Shown: in pieces, positions 51,401 to 64,000 of the stretch
How the letters are laid out: each line of letters opens with the position of its first letter
How positions within the stretch are numbered: position 1 is the first letter of the stretch
NCBI GenBank assembly: GCA_977017575.1
Contig: CDRNVI010000044.1
Coordinates: 558,001-622,000 of the forward strand
DNA length: 64,000 bases
Reading direction: 5' to 3'
Source: Paramoeba atlantica
Taxonomy: Eukaryota > Discosea
The notes under the pieces: generated by a model
Database searches by the model: none
What the model saw: the letters and a program-made list of their open reading frames with translations, nothing else
Told to the model about the DNA's origin: nothing
Translations under genes and position numbers: made by a program

Positions 51401-54400
51401 CTCGCTGCTTCATCTTCACAATCGTCGACTTGACCAGACTCGCGGTGACCCCTCCCCGGGACGCGCGGCGCAGCACAATCCCCTCGGCGTAGTTCCGCGG
51501 GAGCACGAAGGCCCCGAGACCGAGGAGGTGCGGGATGAGGCTCTCGAAGCGGTCGAGGTCAAACGAGAGGCACTGGGCCATGGTCCCGCGGAAGAGGACC
51601 CGGGCGAACAGCAGCGCGGGGACGCTCTCGAAGACCGTGTTGGCTTCGTCCGCGGTGAGGGTGGACCAGGGGGCGTCGGCCCGGGGGCGCAGCGCGAGCT
51701 CGTAGGCGTAGAAGTGGAGGTCGGGGCTGTACTGGGGGACGAAATCGGCCTGGACGGGGGCGATGCGGCGTTGCTGGCCGCGGAACTCGGTGAAGCGCTC
51801 GGCCTGGGAGACCTCGGGGTGGGTGTAGCGCCCGCCGAAGACCTCGCCGTAGAGGATGAAGGACTCCACGGGGCCGTGGTGGGTCTCGAGGGCGGTTTGG
51901 AGGAGCGGGAGTTGTTGGGTAAACTGGGGCACGAGTTTGGTGTAGCCGAAGAAGTACTCGGAGGGGTCGATGAAACCACTGCGCTTGGCGTATTTGATGT
52001 GGGAGGCGCGGCCGAAGGCGTGGATGGAGAAGTTCGCGCCGTGGACTTTTTCCTGGACCACCCACTCGTCGTTGGAGGCGAGGGCGGTGGGGAGGTTGCC
52101 CTCTTTGAGGACGTCGAATTCGGAGAATTTTTCGAATTTGGGGGAGGAGGGGGAGGAGGGGTCGACGCAGTAGGGGAGGAGACGAGAGGGGCGGAGGGCG
52201 AGGCGGCGGGAGAGGGAGCGAAGGAACATGGTGGGGGAGATAAAAAGGAAGAAGAGAAGGTAAAATGCTAGGGGGATAAAAGGGAGTGTTCGAAGGATAA
52301 AAATGAGGTAGTAGGTAGGGGGATTTTTAAAGAACCATAGTTTTTTTTTGATATTATCAACGTGTACGATGGTTTTATAAAGCAAAGTGGAAAGAGCTTG
52401 GATCCATCATGTATTACTTTTTCGGAGATGAAGACGCAAAAAATGGCAAAATAGAGACTTGGAGGCATACTGTAAAATTATTCAAGAAATAAAGGGGTGT
52501 CAAAAACATAAACCTGGGGACTGTGCAATAATGTTGAGATCCCATACTCTAATATTGTCACGCCCATACTACCCTACATGCATACATGTAGTATTCGTAT
52601 AAAAACAAAAAGGGGTGTAATGCGTTGTTCAGCTTACCCGCATACAGGCTAGCTTGCACGCCCGGGATTATCCACTACGGATCCAGAAATCCAAAGGCGC
52701 CGGGGAAATCATATTTAAACGGTGTGCGAGAGGGGGGGCTTTTTGGCTCGCTCGGGGGTAGTGGCTTCATCGGGCCAGGTGTGGGCTGATAGGGGGAGCA
52801 AGCTGCACCTGCGTAAGGGGTGAGTTCTGAGGGTGGCTTGTCCCCGGTCCCATAATGCGTTTTCAGACTTCCCATCCCTCCCTTAGACGGGGGAGAGGCG
52901 GTGGCGAAGAGGTCGAAGGGATCCGACGGATTCATGTTTCCACGAAATTCTAAGTCGGTAAGCATGGAGGAGAAGTCACGAGGGGGCTGGGAGACGGGTT
53001 CCAATGTCGCTGTTATGGGAGTGTCTTTGAAGTGAAATTTTTCGGTAGACTCGGAGGGGTTAAGGTTACGACTTCCGGAGCGTCTCATTTTTCTTCCCAT
53101 GTGGGGCTCCTGAGGTTTGTGTGTGAAGTTATCTCTGGATAACGCAAGGGAGAGTTGCGCTTTTGAATTCCGTCGAGGCAACCTGTTGGGCAAATAAGGA
53201 GCCGAGGTTTCGCGTTCCGAGATGCAAGGACTTTGCAGAGAGTCGGAGTGATCAACTGCTTGGTCTGGGTTTGATTTGTCTTCCTGCATTGCACGTGTTT
53301 CCTTGCCTACCGCACTGGTTGCTGTGTCGGAAAGCTCCGAAAACGATTGCATTGATTCAGGAAACGATTCGAATCGCTTCTTTGTCAGCTCTCTCTTATG
53401 TCCTCTGAGGACTTCCTTGCTTGAAATCTCCTCCGCGTAGATTTCATATCTTGCCTGTGATTCTTCGATGCAAATATCAATGGTGCCTTTAAGTTTTCCG
53501 TTAGGAAGTATCGGCGTCGTGGCATGATTCTTGGAAGGATTGATCTTTGATGGCCCATTCGAGATCACGAGTGGACTTACATGTGTGGAGTACCTGCGAA
53601 AGGCAAGTGGGCTATGCGCTTTACTTCTTGAGAAATCTCGATTGAGCTCGAGACCGCGCGTAGGAAGGTGTTCTTTGTCATGGCCACTTGTCGTTTTTAA
53701 CAACTTATCTTCATCATCATGCAGATCATCTGTATCAATTTTTGAAGAGCTTCTTCGCTTCACGTGAGAGATGACTTTTTTTAGGAATCGGCGGAATATA
53801 AAGGAAACAGTTTCGATTAAAGAGATAATTTGGGACCAACATACATGTATCACCCGAATATCTGAAATAGGGGTTGTGAAGATGGGCGTTGTAACGACAG
53901 CTTTAGAAAATGACGGTGGACTCATCCATTGCGAGGAAAGAAGGAAGCTCAAAGAACACCAAAGAAGGCCTCCACATAGTGTGTTAACGCAAAATCTGCT
54001 CCAATCAAAATGTGAATCTGCACAAACTTCAAATTGAGCCTTAAATCGAATAGGATATTCTGCTACTTCTTCATCTGAGAAGACATACAATGTGCAATTC
54101 TGATTACAGGCCCTCCTTACGAAAATACGGAAGTGAAACGACTGACCCACGTCCAATAGAGCAGCTGTATCGTTGTACACTCTTTGAATATTTGATGTGC
54201 TTTGAAAATCTATCGGGGCATAATGGATTTCCCCCTTTCTAATGGCTGGAAGGACTTCAAAATTGTCCAAGGCGAGGCATTCTTCATCGAACTCCAGTCG
54301 CCAGATTCGCATGGGGTATTGTCCCGTGTTTCGGAGCTCCAGGGGAAGGACGCCCGATACTACCGACCATGAAAATCCCATGTTAGAGGACACTGGAAGG

Positions 54401-57400
54401 AGAGTAGATTGGCAGGGATAAGGAGGCGCAACCGTCGATCCTACAGAAAAACGCACAGGTAACTCTGTATGATAGTTTGTTCCGTTGATGGATTGTTCTA
54501 TTGTGGGGAAAGTAGTCTTACAGCATTGTACATTCAGTGTGATTGGGTTTTCAGGCATCCAAGATTTCTCCTCCTGAATCAAAGAGATCTTCCCTCGGCC
54601 GCCAGTTCCTTGCACGGAAATGATATCTATTTCTGTCACGTTGTTTCGGAGTAGGAAAACAGAGCTGTAATTTCGATCGTTGCTGGGATCAAACGAAATG
54701 GGACCTAGACGACCAGTTTGATGGGGTAGAATAACACGAGGGAGCTGTGTTTTTGGGCTACACCGAAACACGGAAGATTCTTCGGAGACTTCAAGCTTCC
54801 TTGGAGATTCTTGCCCTCTTAAAAAGCTATGCGAGAGATTTTCATGACAATTCATATTCTGGAGCATTCCTTGCATTTTCTCCACGCTAAATCCAGAGTT
54901 ACCGAGCAAGGAACTAAGGGGTAGTAGCTGAACTTGTATAGGATCATCTCGTGGATTTCTCACCGTGAAATAACGCTCTGTGGTTGCTCGGATCGAGCAA
55001 GAGCGGAAATCGATACTATGTTGTGGAAATACGCCGTACGGCGGGCTAATTTTGATTTCATAAGAGTGACGAAGACTGTAATTGCTCCTGTCATGCAACT
55101 GGCAAGAGAAATCAACATTTATCCGTCGATAGTGATTTCTCTGTTTTACAAGATGGAGGTAAGCATCTATTCTTCGCTGCATGGATGTAATTTCCTCTGA
55201 CCTGATGTGGTCATCATATCGGGAAACAGCGCAACGTGCACGTAAAGAGTTCAGAATTGAATCCCAAATGTGACACTCAATAAATCCTAAATTCGTCTGA
55301 GCGTTCGGTAACAAGTGTTCTGTATTGAAATGAATTTCAGAGTCGGGGTCGCTTACCGTAACGTTTAGTACGGAAACAGCGTGATCTAACCTAGAACATA
55401 ATTCCAAGGGAAGCAAAACCCTTTCTTTATCCCACAGGCTAATCTCAACATCAGATGGAGATATCACTACGATTGAAGTAGCATTAATGGGCGGTGTACC
55501 CCTGTCTGCTACCAAGTCACTAACGTTTGATGAGCTATGAGACAAATCCAGAGGCTTTGTGGACCTACTATAGGTTCCACGTACTTCGTCTGTTGTGTCA
55601 ATTCCGTAGATAATATTCAGGCTTGTTTTTGTGTATTGAAACCACCAATGCGAAGGTTCGTAAAACAGAAAGTGACTTGCGGAAGGAAGTTCAAATCCGT
55701 GTAGTACACGATTTGTAGCTGTTAATTCACCGACGAATATGGTGTTAGAAAGATCTGCAGGGTCATTAAGTGGTTCAAATGTGTCTTCTGTGATGCTATG
55801 CTTTACCTTAGTGCAACTCTCCGGAATATTATTGCGAGGAAGAAGCGGCTGGTACTGGAGCAACCAGCTACAAACCATGACAAGACTAGCTACTAGAAAC
55901 CGAGACATAGGAATTCCAGACACAAAATCATAGTAAGGTGTAAAGGATGCTAAAATACGCCTAATTAGTCACTTCTACTAAATAATAGTCTCACGCAAGG
56001 GTACATGTTCTGCATTGTGAAATAACGTTTCCGATCCTTAAGACAGTAAAATCAGTAAGATCCTAGACAACGTGCACTCTATTTATAGACTCGATTATTT
56101 TGTGTGTTTTCTCATTTCAGCTCAAAATATACGTTGTCCGTACAAGGTACGTTCATTCTACAACTTTGCACGACTTTGCTATTCAGAATCAATAAAAATG
56201 CATCGATATGATGGATAAATATGCATCGATACGATTGATTGCTTTTTTCAAACATTGCTCATAAAATATTTTGTGAACCAATGTACACCGTGAGTACTCT
56301 CGAGTTCTTCCCTCACGTCCTTTTCTCATATTGCCAGTGCTTTTAATCCCATCACAGTAGACACATCTACTATCTGCCGTCCTACTTTGTCAAATACCGC
56401 AACGTCTGCGGGTAAAACAACGCCAGCAGGTAAACCACAAACGGCACCAACAGAGCCACCCCGGTCAACAACGACCACAACACCGACCCCCCATCCGAAC
56501 CCCCCTCCCCCTCCCCCCTCTCCCCTCCATCCCCCCCACCTCCTCCCCGCATCTCCCTCTCCAACGCCACCACCTTCTCCCGTAACACCTCCGCGGTGTG
56601 CTGTACCCGTTCTAACCTCCCCTCCCACTCTCCCTTACCCTCCCCCCCTCCCCCCTCCCCTCCTCTCTCCCCTCCCCTCCCTCCCCCACGCCGTAACAAC
56701 ACCGCACACTGCATCTCCACCTCCCGTGCCTTGGGTTTGCTCCCCCAATGCGTCGCAATACTACTGTCCACCTCAGCCTGTAGACTCGGCACAGGCGACA
56801 CCCCGGTCCCCCTCCCCCCCTCCGGACCCTCCCCGAGTGCTCCGACACGAGTGCCACTACCCCCACTCCGTGTGGTCACCGGCGTACCACTACTCGTAGG
56901 TCCACTACTCCCGCCCCCACCACTCGTGTGGCTCCGGTGGGCCGCTGTGGTGGAGAACAACGGGGCCGGGCACTCCACCGGGAGAAACACTGCCTCGACT
57001 TTGAACCGGTCGCGCAGCACCGCGAGACCACCCGCCGGGGAGAGGGGGGAACTCGTGGAGGGAACCGCAGCGGTAGCGGCAGCCGTAGCCGTAGCGGCAG
57101 CCGTAGCGGCAGCATTTAGATTTGTAGGGGTGAGATGGAGATTGGAGGCTTGTGGGTTTAGATGGAGATGGGGGGTGGATAGGGCGGGGGGCTCGGCCGC
57201 ACGGTGCTGGATGGTGACATGGATGGTCTCGTTGGAGAGGATGACGCCGATACGGGGCCGGACGACGTAGCGTGTGGGGGTTGTGGTTTTGATTTTGAAG
57301 GTGATGGGGGTGTTTTCGCGGTTGGTGACGGTGATGACGGCCTCCCCGCCGGCGTGGAGACGGAAGGAGGTGGGGGTGCAGGTGAAGGAGGGGAGGGGCG

Positions 57401-60400
57401 GGTTCATGGGGGGACGGGGGTGGGGTGGGATGTGGGAAATGTGGAAGAAAAGGTAGGGAAAAGAGAAAAAAAAGGGGTAAAGAGAATAGAGGAGGAAAAA
57501 GAAAGAAAAGAGAAAAAATAAGTGTTTGGGTTGAGTGTTGCTCTTTTTTGTTCTAGTTTGTAGAGCTTCGTGATTACTCCTCCGTGGTTATACACGAAAC
57601 ACAGTACAATACACAGCTAACAAAAAATCCTCTTTTATCGCAAACTTGTTTGTCCCAGAACGAACTCCCGCACACGACGGTTGGCATCCACAGTATGCGC
57701 ATCTCCGGTCGCTAGCTCGGATGTTTTCTGCACATTGGTACCCAACTGGCTGAGCTGTATCGCCAGCGTGGGGTGGGCGGCGTAACTTATTGGATCACTA
57801 ATATAGTGATCCTGCGCACAGTGGGTGTCCGCAACAAACCCGTTTCCCGCCGTATCACCGGGTGCTACGCTCGTTTTCTCCCCTTTCGGCTCTAAATCCG
57901 GCGTAGTACGGCTACACAAATGGGTATCAATTTGCCAATCTAAACACGCCGTAAGTTCCAGACACCGCGCCGCGCTCCGTGCGTGCACCACATAGGCGGT
58001 CAACTCGCGTTGTCCTTGATACGCCCTTCGCCACCCTTTCGCCACCGCCGGGCGTGGGGGCTTCCCGGAGCACAGCAAATCCACCCCTCCAAGATAGAGC
58101 AGCTCCCAATCTCCCGGAGCGGCTGCGATTCGGGTTTCAATCTCGGTAGCAAACAGCGGGGAGAGCTCCACATCATCTTCCATAATCAACGCGCACCGGT
58201 GTTGTCGTTTTACCACTTTTTCCCACACCGCGCGGTGCGAGAGGGCACACCCGAGGGCGCCCTTCGTAAGGTCCATGCCGAAGAGCTTATCCGCGAGGGG
58301 AATGGAACGGAGCCGGTGGTGGGCGTGAGCGCTGATGGCGCCCTGCCGGGACAGCGCCTCGGGGTCGAGGGCGCTGCCCTCAACCGCGGGGATACGCTCG
58401 AGGAGGGGCACCGAGGAGGCGAAGTGAAACGGGGAAAGCACGTTGTGTTCCATGTGGCGTCGTCGGTCCGGGCGGGTCTCGAGGTTGAGGTAGTAGACGG
58501 CATCGAAGGGGTAGCGTGGGGGTGGTGGGGAGCGGGGAGAGGTGGAGAGGGCGCGGGGGGAGGGGGGGAGGCAGGGGAGAGGGGAGGGGAGGTGTCGCTT
58601 CATGGAAAAGGTGGCATGGAAAAGAGGGGTGGGGGTAAAAGGGTGGAGGAAAGGTTTCTAGGGAGAAATGAGGCGTTTAGGGTTCCAGAAAATGGGTTTT
58701 AAAGGAGAGGTGAAAGGTGAAGTCACCACTACACAGCACAACGCTTGATTATGATCTACCAAAGTAGGTTAGCGTACTACACAATAAGTTGCATCCTTTT
58801 CCTTGCGAAAAGACGCTGAGACTGATCTCTTAGTCGGGTGTGCTCTCCAGTGCTGTGATAGACCCTGTCGAGGGATGCACCACAACAACAGGAAAATATT
58901 GGTATTCCTCAGTCCCGTTGAGTTGTGGATTGAGTCTAAGATGACCCACGACATGGACCCAAAGGCCATCCTTCAGGCTCTTTTGCAATTCCGCTGCTAC
59001 CTTCTCTGCGGTGGACAAAACGGAGGAGGTGTTCTGGACATGTGCGCGTCTCACATCCGTCGCACGACGGCTCAGAAAGGTCATAAAAGTCTTTACACGT
59101 TTGGACGCGTTTGACGCGGGTGGGTTCGCGGGCTCGTCATCCTTCCCTGATGAGATGGGAATCGCAACCACGCCTTCGTTACATAGATAACGCACCGCAA
59201 TTCGCTCTTCTACACAAGTCCCGTTTAGACCCCCTTGCACGTGCAGATTGAACTGCAAGTTTAGCAAACCATTCACACGACCCAGCATAATATCATGTGC
59301 GATTCCGACCAACACAATACGGTTAACCCCCGTCACATGCACGGCGATGTTCGAACTCTCCGCCGGAACATTAGATTCACGAGCCTCTTTACTTCCCGTC
59401 GTATTCCGCTCTGCAGAGCTTTTACCCCGAAACCCGGATCGAATCTCCTCCGTCGAGAGCTCCATCTCAGAAGTCCGCGTCGAATCACCTTCGCAAACCC
59501 CATGCACCCGAACCCCATGCGCTTCCCGTCCCTCCACACTACCAAACATTTTCCCACACTGAGTACACAGAAACCGTTCCGGCGACGTTGTGGGGTTTCT
59601 TTTCTCCTGTATCTTCCCGGATGAATCTTCTTCCTCCCTATCTTTCCCTTCCTCCCCCTTCCCTCTCCCTTCCCCCTCCTCCTTTCCACGCTCCCCTGGC
59701 CCGATCGAGGGGACGATCACGGTTACCCTCCCCACCGGGGTCTCGGGGGCATAGGGGGAGCGCGGGGGCTCGAGCTGGGTGTGCATACTGTGCTGGAAGG
59801 GGCTCTTGGAGCGTAGCCCACTGGGGGAGCCATGAAGAGAATTCATATGAAGACTACCACTACTGCTACTACTACTACCACTACTACTACTTCCCTGTAT
59901 TCTCCCTGTTGTGGTGCTAACCCCATTGGGGTCAACACTTTGATGATTCAGAGAGAAGAGAGAAGAGGAAGTAGGAGTAGGAGTAGTAGGAGTAGTGGTA
60001 GAAGAAAAAGAATTGGATGGAGCCTTGGTGATAGAGCAGGAACCTGAGATAGGAGACAGCGGTACGGTAACCACAGCGGGGCTTGCGCTCTCCGGGGAGG
60101 GGACCAACGGGAAGGCTCCTTTAGAGGCAAAAGGGGTGAAGGGAGTACCGGGGGTGGACGCGGCAGAGGAGGTGCCGGGGGTGCCCTGGACCGCGTTCAG
60201 TAGCTTTTTATTGAGCTCGGAGGCGTAGGGGTTGAGGGCGCCGGCCCGGGAGCGCTGTGGGGCAAACGGGTTGGTGACCCCGAGAAAGAGGGTGGGCTCA
60301 AAAGGGTTGGTGAGGGTTTGGGCCCCGATGGTGTGAGAACGGGGAGGGGGGAGCTCGAGGGGTTCGGGTGGACTCTCGGGGGAGGAGAGGGAAGTGTCGA

Positions 60401-63400
60401 GTTCGGTGTCATCCTGCTCAGGGGTTCCTGGAGGGGGTATCGTGGTTTCGTTCGTTTTGTCGTCCGGTGTGGTGGGCTGGGCTTGACCTTTCTTCGGATT
60501 GGGCTGGGATACAGGGGGGATAGCCTCCTGGGAAGGAATACCGTGGAAATTCACAGCAGGAGTCGCGAACGGATCTAAAGACTCTACTTGGTCGGCGTTG
60601 GGAAACATGTCCATTTGGGGACCCGAATCCTTTTTTCGCTGTTGTTTTTCGCTTGTTGTTTTTTCGCTGTTGTCAAGGATTGGATCTGGGACCGTTTCGG
60701 GAGATTGAGATGGTTCACTGGCCACGGGAGTTGATGCACCTTGAGTGCGGTCTTCTTTTCCCTGCGGTGTCCCCGGCTTCTGTGTAAAGCTCTGTCCTGG
60801 CTTTGGTGGGGAAATAAGCTTCGGTACATGTCCCTCTTCGAACGGGTTAAAAAACTCCAGCGCAAGCGAGGGCGCGGGGGAGGACTTCTCCACTCTTCTC
60901 TCCTGGCTCTGTTGCGATTGTGTACTTTCCGACCGTCGAGGCTTGTTCACCCAAGGTTGAAAGGGAACCATGTCCTCCGCCGTGGGGACGCTAATCGTTT
61001 CAAACTGCGTGAACTTTAATCCAAAGATAGGAGGCTCACCCTCTCGTGGAGCCGGCTTGGAGGCTTCTTCCCCATATCGGGCACGATGAACCTGGTGGTG
61101 TCGTGTTCTCTCATCCGCCCCAGTGTGCGCAGTCGCCATGTGATGATCCAACGCAGCCTGGAGTCGGAACTGTTTAGAGCACTGAGGGCAGCTCAGTTTG
61201 CTGCCTAGCTTTCGTGCAGTGCCCTCTGTGGGGGTCTCCTGGGAGGCCTCACACAGCAGAGGGGTGGGGACGAGAGCTGTGGCGTAGCCCCGATGCGTGA
61301 AGGGGTACCACTCGTTTGTAAGAGATGAGAAACTCTGTCGTGTGGATATGCTACGAAGCCGAATGAGGTAGGAAAACCGCCGCGTGGGGACAAAAATTGT
61401 GGTTGGTGTTGCTATAGGTCGCATTGTAGGGCTCTACGGAGATGTGGGATTAATGGAATGGATTACCCGGAAGATATTCAGCTTCAGAATGTCGTAATGG
61501 ATACAAATCGCCGCGATTGCACGTGTTTAAAACCTCGCATATCCCGAGAAAAGTGGTAAAAAGAACCATAAGGTTGTAATCTTTCCAAAGAGAACTGAGA
61601 TTCAATTACTGTACAGTAGCATTACACAGACTTTGTAACACTCCTGTTGCATGAATCTTACTGGGTTATAACATGTAAGAAATGTTTGTAACTTACGCAG
61701 CATAACCCCCGCATTGTAACTGCATGAAAACAATGTTAACTACAGTGTACACTACAGACTGTAAGGTAGACTGTAACAGTGTATGTTCACGTACGTTCTG
61801 CTCGTAGCGAACAGGAAACATGACTACGCCCACAATGAACTCCCTGACCAAGCTTACACAGGTCAAAAAATATGAAATCGAGGTAAAGAATCACCCCGTG
61901 GGAAAACGAATGATAATTCAAATAATCATATTCGAACTCCATAAATATAGACAAAACATCCATAGCCAAAAGAAAATATTTGGAGTTGTGCTCACTGCGA
62001 AGGTCAGTATGATACAGAGCAACATACAAAGAAACCAAACTACTACAATAGTGTGCTGAAAATAGCCTAGACATTGATACCAACTCTCCAGAGAGACCTC
62101 AATAGGTGCAAAGAGAGCCGCGCGACCCCAGCGGAGGAGAAGACTAAGTGCGGGCTCATCTTCTGGATCCACCGCACAGATAGTCATAAATTTCATTCCT
62201 AAGTTAAAATTTGACCGAAATGCAATTTTCCCTAACTCAGAGTGATATGAACGCGAATTCGCATTGGTCTTGTGTGTAATATTTCCGGAATCTCCTGCAC
62301 GCAAGCACTTTCCTGCGGCCCCAAAAGATTTCTCATTGAAGCAGGGCGTTTGCGGATAGAGAAAGAAAACAACAAGCGAGCATAATAACATAGTATTAAT
62401 AGCCTGCGTCACTTTCATTCTAGCGAACATAATGTACTCTGATTTATCACTCCAATATTCGCTCAAAAGGCTGGGGAGAACGTCACAAGTGGTGTTACAA
62501 GTCCATACGAATAAGCATTTTGATAAAGAATAACAAGTCAACGTACAATAAGCAAGATATTTCTCTTAAATGTTTACATCATCTGTATTGCAAAATCCTT
62601 TTATCTCGAATATTCTCAAAAATCATACCAAAAACAGCCATTTTTCAACCCATATCTAACTCTCAAATGATGCGAAAAAAAGAGCTGCACAACCTCTCCT
62701 CTATAGAAGGGTCACCGACCCGCACGAATTCGTCACATGTACCAGCGGATAGTAATAATACCGCGAGTTCACGTTCTCCATCTGCGGGTTCATACTCAGT
62801 TGTCCCACCACACACACTGTCCCGCCCTCCTCCAGACCCGACGTCAGGGCGCGTTCCCAGGCCTCCGCATTCTCATCCCTTTTCCCCCCTGGTCCATCCT
62901 CATTACGTAACCTCACCCGTACCACCACACTGTCCCGGTCACTCTCCCCCGCAGGTGCCTCCGCAAACGGACACAACACCGAGAACTGAAACACCCGGGT
63001 TTCATAAATATACCCCACATTCAGCTCATACGCCCGGCCCACGAGCACAATCGTGTTCACACAGGCATTATGCCCCGCAATCGTCACCTCCTCCGGGGGG
63101 AGACTCTGCGCCGCGGTACTCTTTAGCGCCGCCACCCGCTCCAGTCGCTCCGCCTCCGCCGCACTAAGCGGGGGTTTCTTCCCCTCCTGCGTCGGATCCG
63201 ACCCGGGACCCGAGGTCGACGACCCACCACTGGTGGTGGAGCTAAACCCCCCCGCTGGTCTCTCCCCGCGGTGTCCGGGACCTCCCCCGGGGTCTTGGGC
63301 CACGCCCCCGGTGGGGGTCCCCCCGGTCCCCCCCTCTACCCCACTGCCCCCACTACCCCCTCCCCCACTACCCCCTCCCGCAGTACTGGGCTGCACGGTG

Positions 63401-64000
63401 CCTACCCCCAGCACGGTGTTGTGCTTAAAGCTCATGTGGGTGATGAGCGCACTCTCGAGACGGAAGGACTTGGTGCACTGGGTGCAGTTGTATCGGAGCT
63501 CCCCGGGGGTAGTGGCAGTGGAAGACTCGGAGGGGGAGTCGGGAGAATGCATAGAGGGCTTCATAGAGGGATTCGTGGAGGGATTCATGGAGGAATTCAT
63601 AGTGGAATTCGTGGAGGAATTCATAGGCGTAGAATTCATAGTGGAATTCGTGGAGGAATTCGTAGGCGTAGAATTCATTTGCGTCGAATTCATATTCGAG
63701 GGGGTTGTCCCCATGTATGCGGGATTTGTATTCCCCATAGGGTTGGGAGGATAAGAAGCAGAAGAAGAAGAAGAAGGGGAGGGGACTGTTGTTGTGGTTG
63801 TTCCGGGGAGGGGACTGGTGAGGGGATTGGGACCTGCAAAGGGGTTGGACCCGAAGAAGGGGGTTGCGAAGGAGGTAGAGGACCCGGCTCCTAAGGGGGG
63901 GTTGGGGTTAGGGGGGGGTGTGGAGGAAGAGAAGGGGGAGAAGGAAAAGGGGGAGGGGGGAGGGGTGCCGGGGGATGCGGAGAAGAGAGTAGAGGTGGAG

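Overview
The window reads as nuclear DNA of a kinetoplastid, probably an early-branching one (Perkinsela- or other prokinetoplastid-like) rather than a trypanosomatid. Three things point there. Almost every convincing host gene lies on the minus strand, head to tail and without introns, as in a kinetoplastid polycistronic unit, and several starts sit just behind a pyrimidine tract plus AG that would suit spliced-leader trans-splicing. The cytochrome c carries the euglenozoan one-cysteine haem site (AAQCH instead of CxxCH). The gene set includes a mitochondrial RNA-editing ligase, two KREPA-type zinc-finger/OB-fold editosome proteins and UMSBP-type zinc-knuckle proteins. Two kinds of DNA transposon (Merlin/ISXO2-like and Tc1/mariner) are present; trypanosomatids are not known for these, which also argues for another kinetoplastid lineage. 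Species cannot be fixed from the window.

Layout. 1-3.3 kb: the tail of a mariner-like element, a decayed Merlin transposase and a 749-bp foldback element. 3.3-7.3 kb: a small cysteine-rich protein, Rrp8 methyltransferase, a membrane protein and PP1 phosphatase. 7.3-10 kb: a gene-poor stretch with hairpins and a LINE reverse transcriptase fragment on the plus strand. 10-19.5 kb: an Exo84-like protein, a double-NBD Caf16-like ABC protein, an RRM+YTH-like protein and an RRM-like neighbour, an HMG-like protein, ribosomal uS11 and UMSBP copy 1. 19.5-25.8 kb: a repeat-rich accessory island. 25.8-34.5 kb: UMSBP copy 2, a cold-shock-like protein, proteasome beta7, Fe-SOD, an LRR protein between inverted repeats, and a large RS-rich zinc-finger protein. 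34.8-36.1 kb: a Tc1/mariner element with TIRs and a TA duplication. 36-64 kb: HMG-like protein, cytochrome c, Sec11, a gene-free 2 kb with a perfect hairpin, prefoldin 6, a PMP34-type carrier, a putative glycosyltransferase, an unknown 670-aa protein, a metaxin-like protein, a Tudor-like protein, the RNA-editing ligase, a TMEM131-like protein, VAP, a GT25 glycosyltransferase, KREPA-like 1, a membrane protein and KREPA-like 2, which runs off the right edge.

How the genes fit together. Most are unrelated housekeeping genes, as expected for a polycistronic unit, but the last 13 kb holds three mitochondrial RNA-editing genes. UMSBPs and HMG-like proteins are plausible kinetoplast DNA factors. Sec11, VAP, TMEM131-like, Exo84-like and two glycosyltransferases serve the secretory route.

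The most unusual feature is compositional. About ten of the genes are very GC-rich, and in each the GC skew flips inside the coding region: the sense strand is C-rich in its 5' part and G-rich in its 3' part. The flip occurs in conserved enzymes as well as in low-complexity proteins. I know of no standard feature that explains it. All coordinates and motifs come from reading the sequence; no database search was possible.
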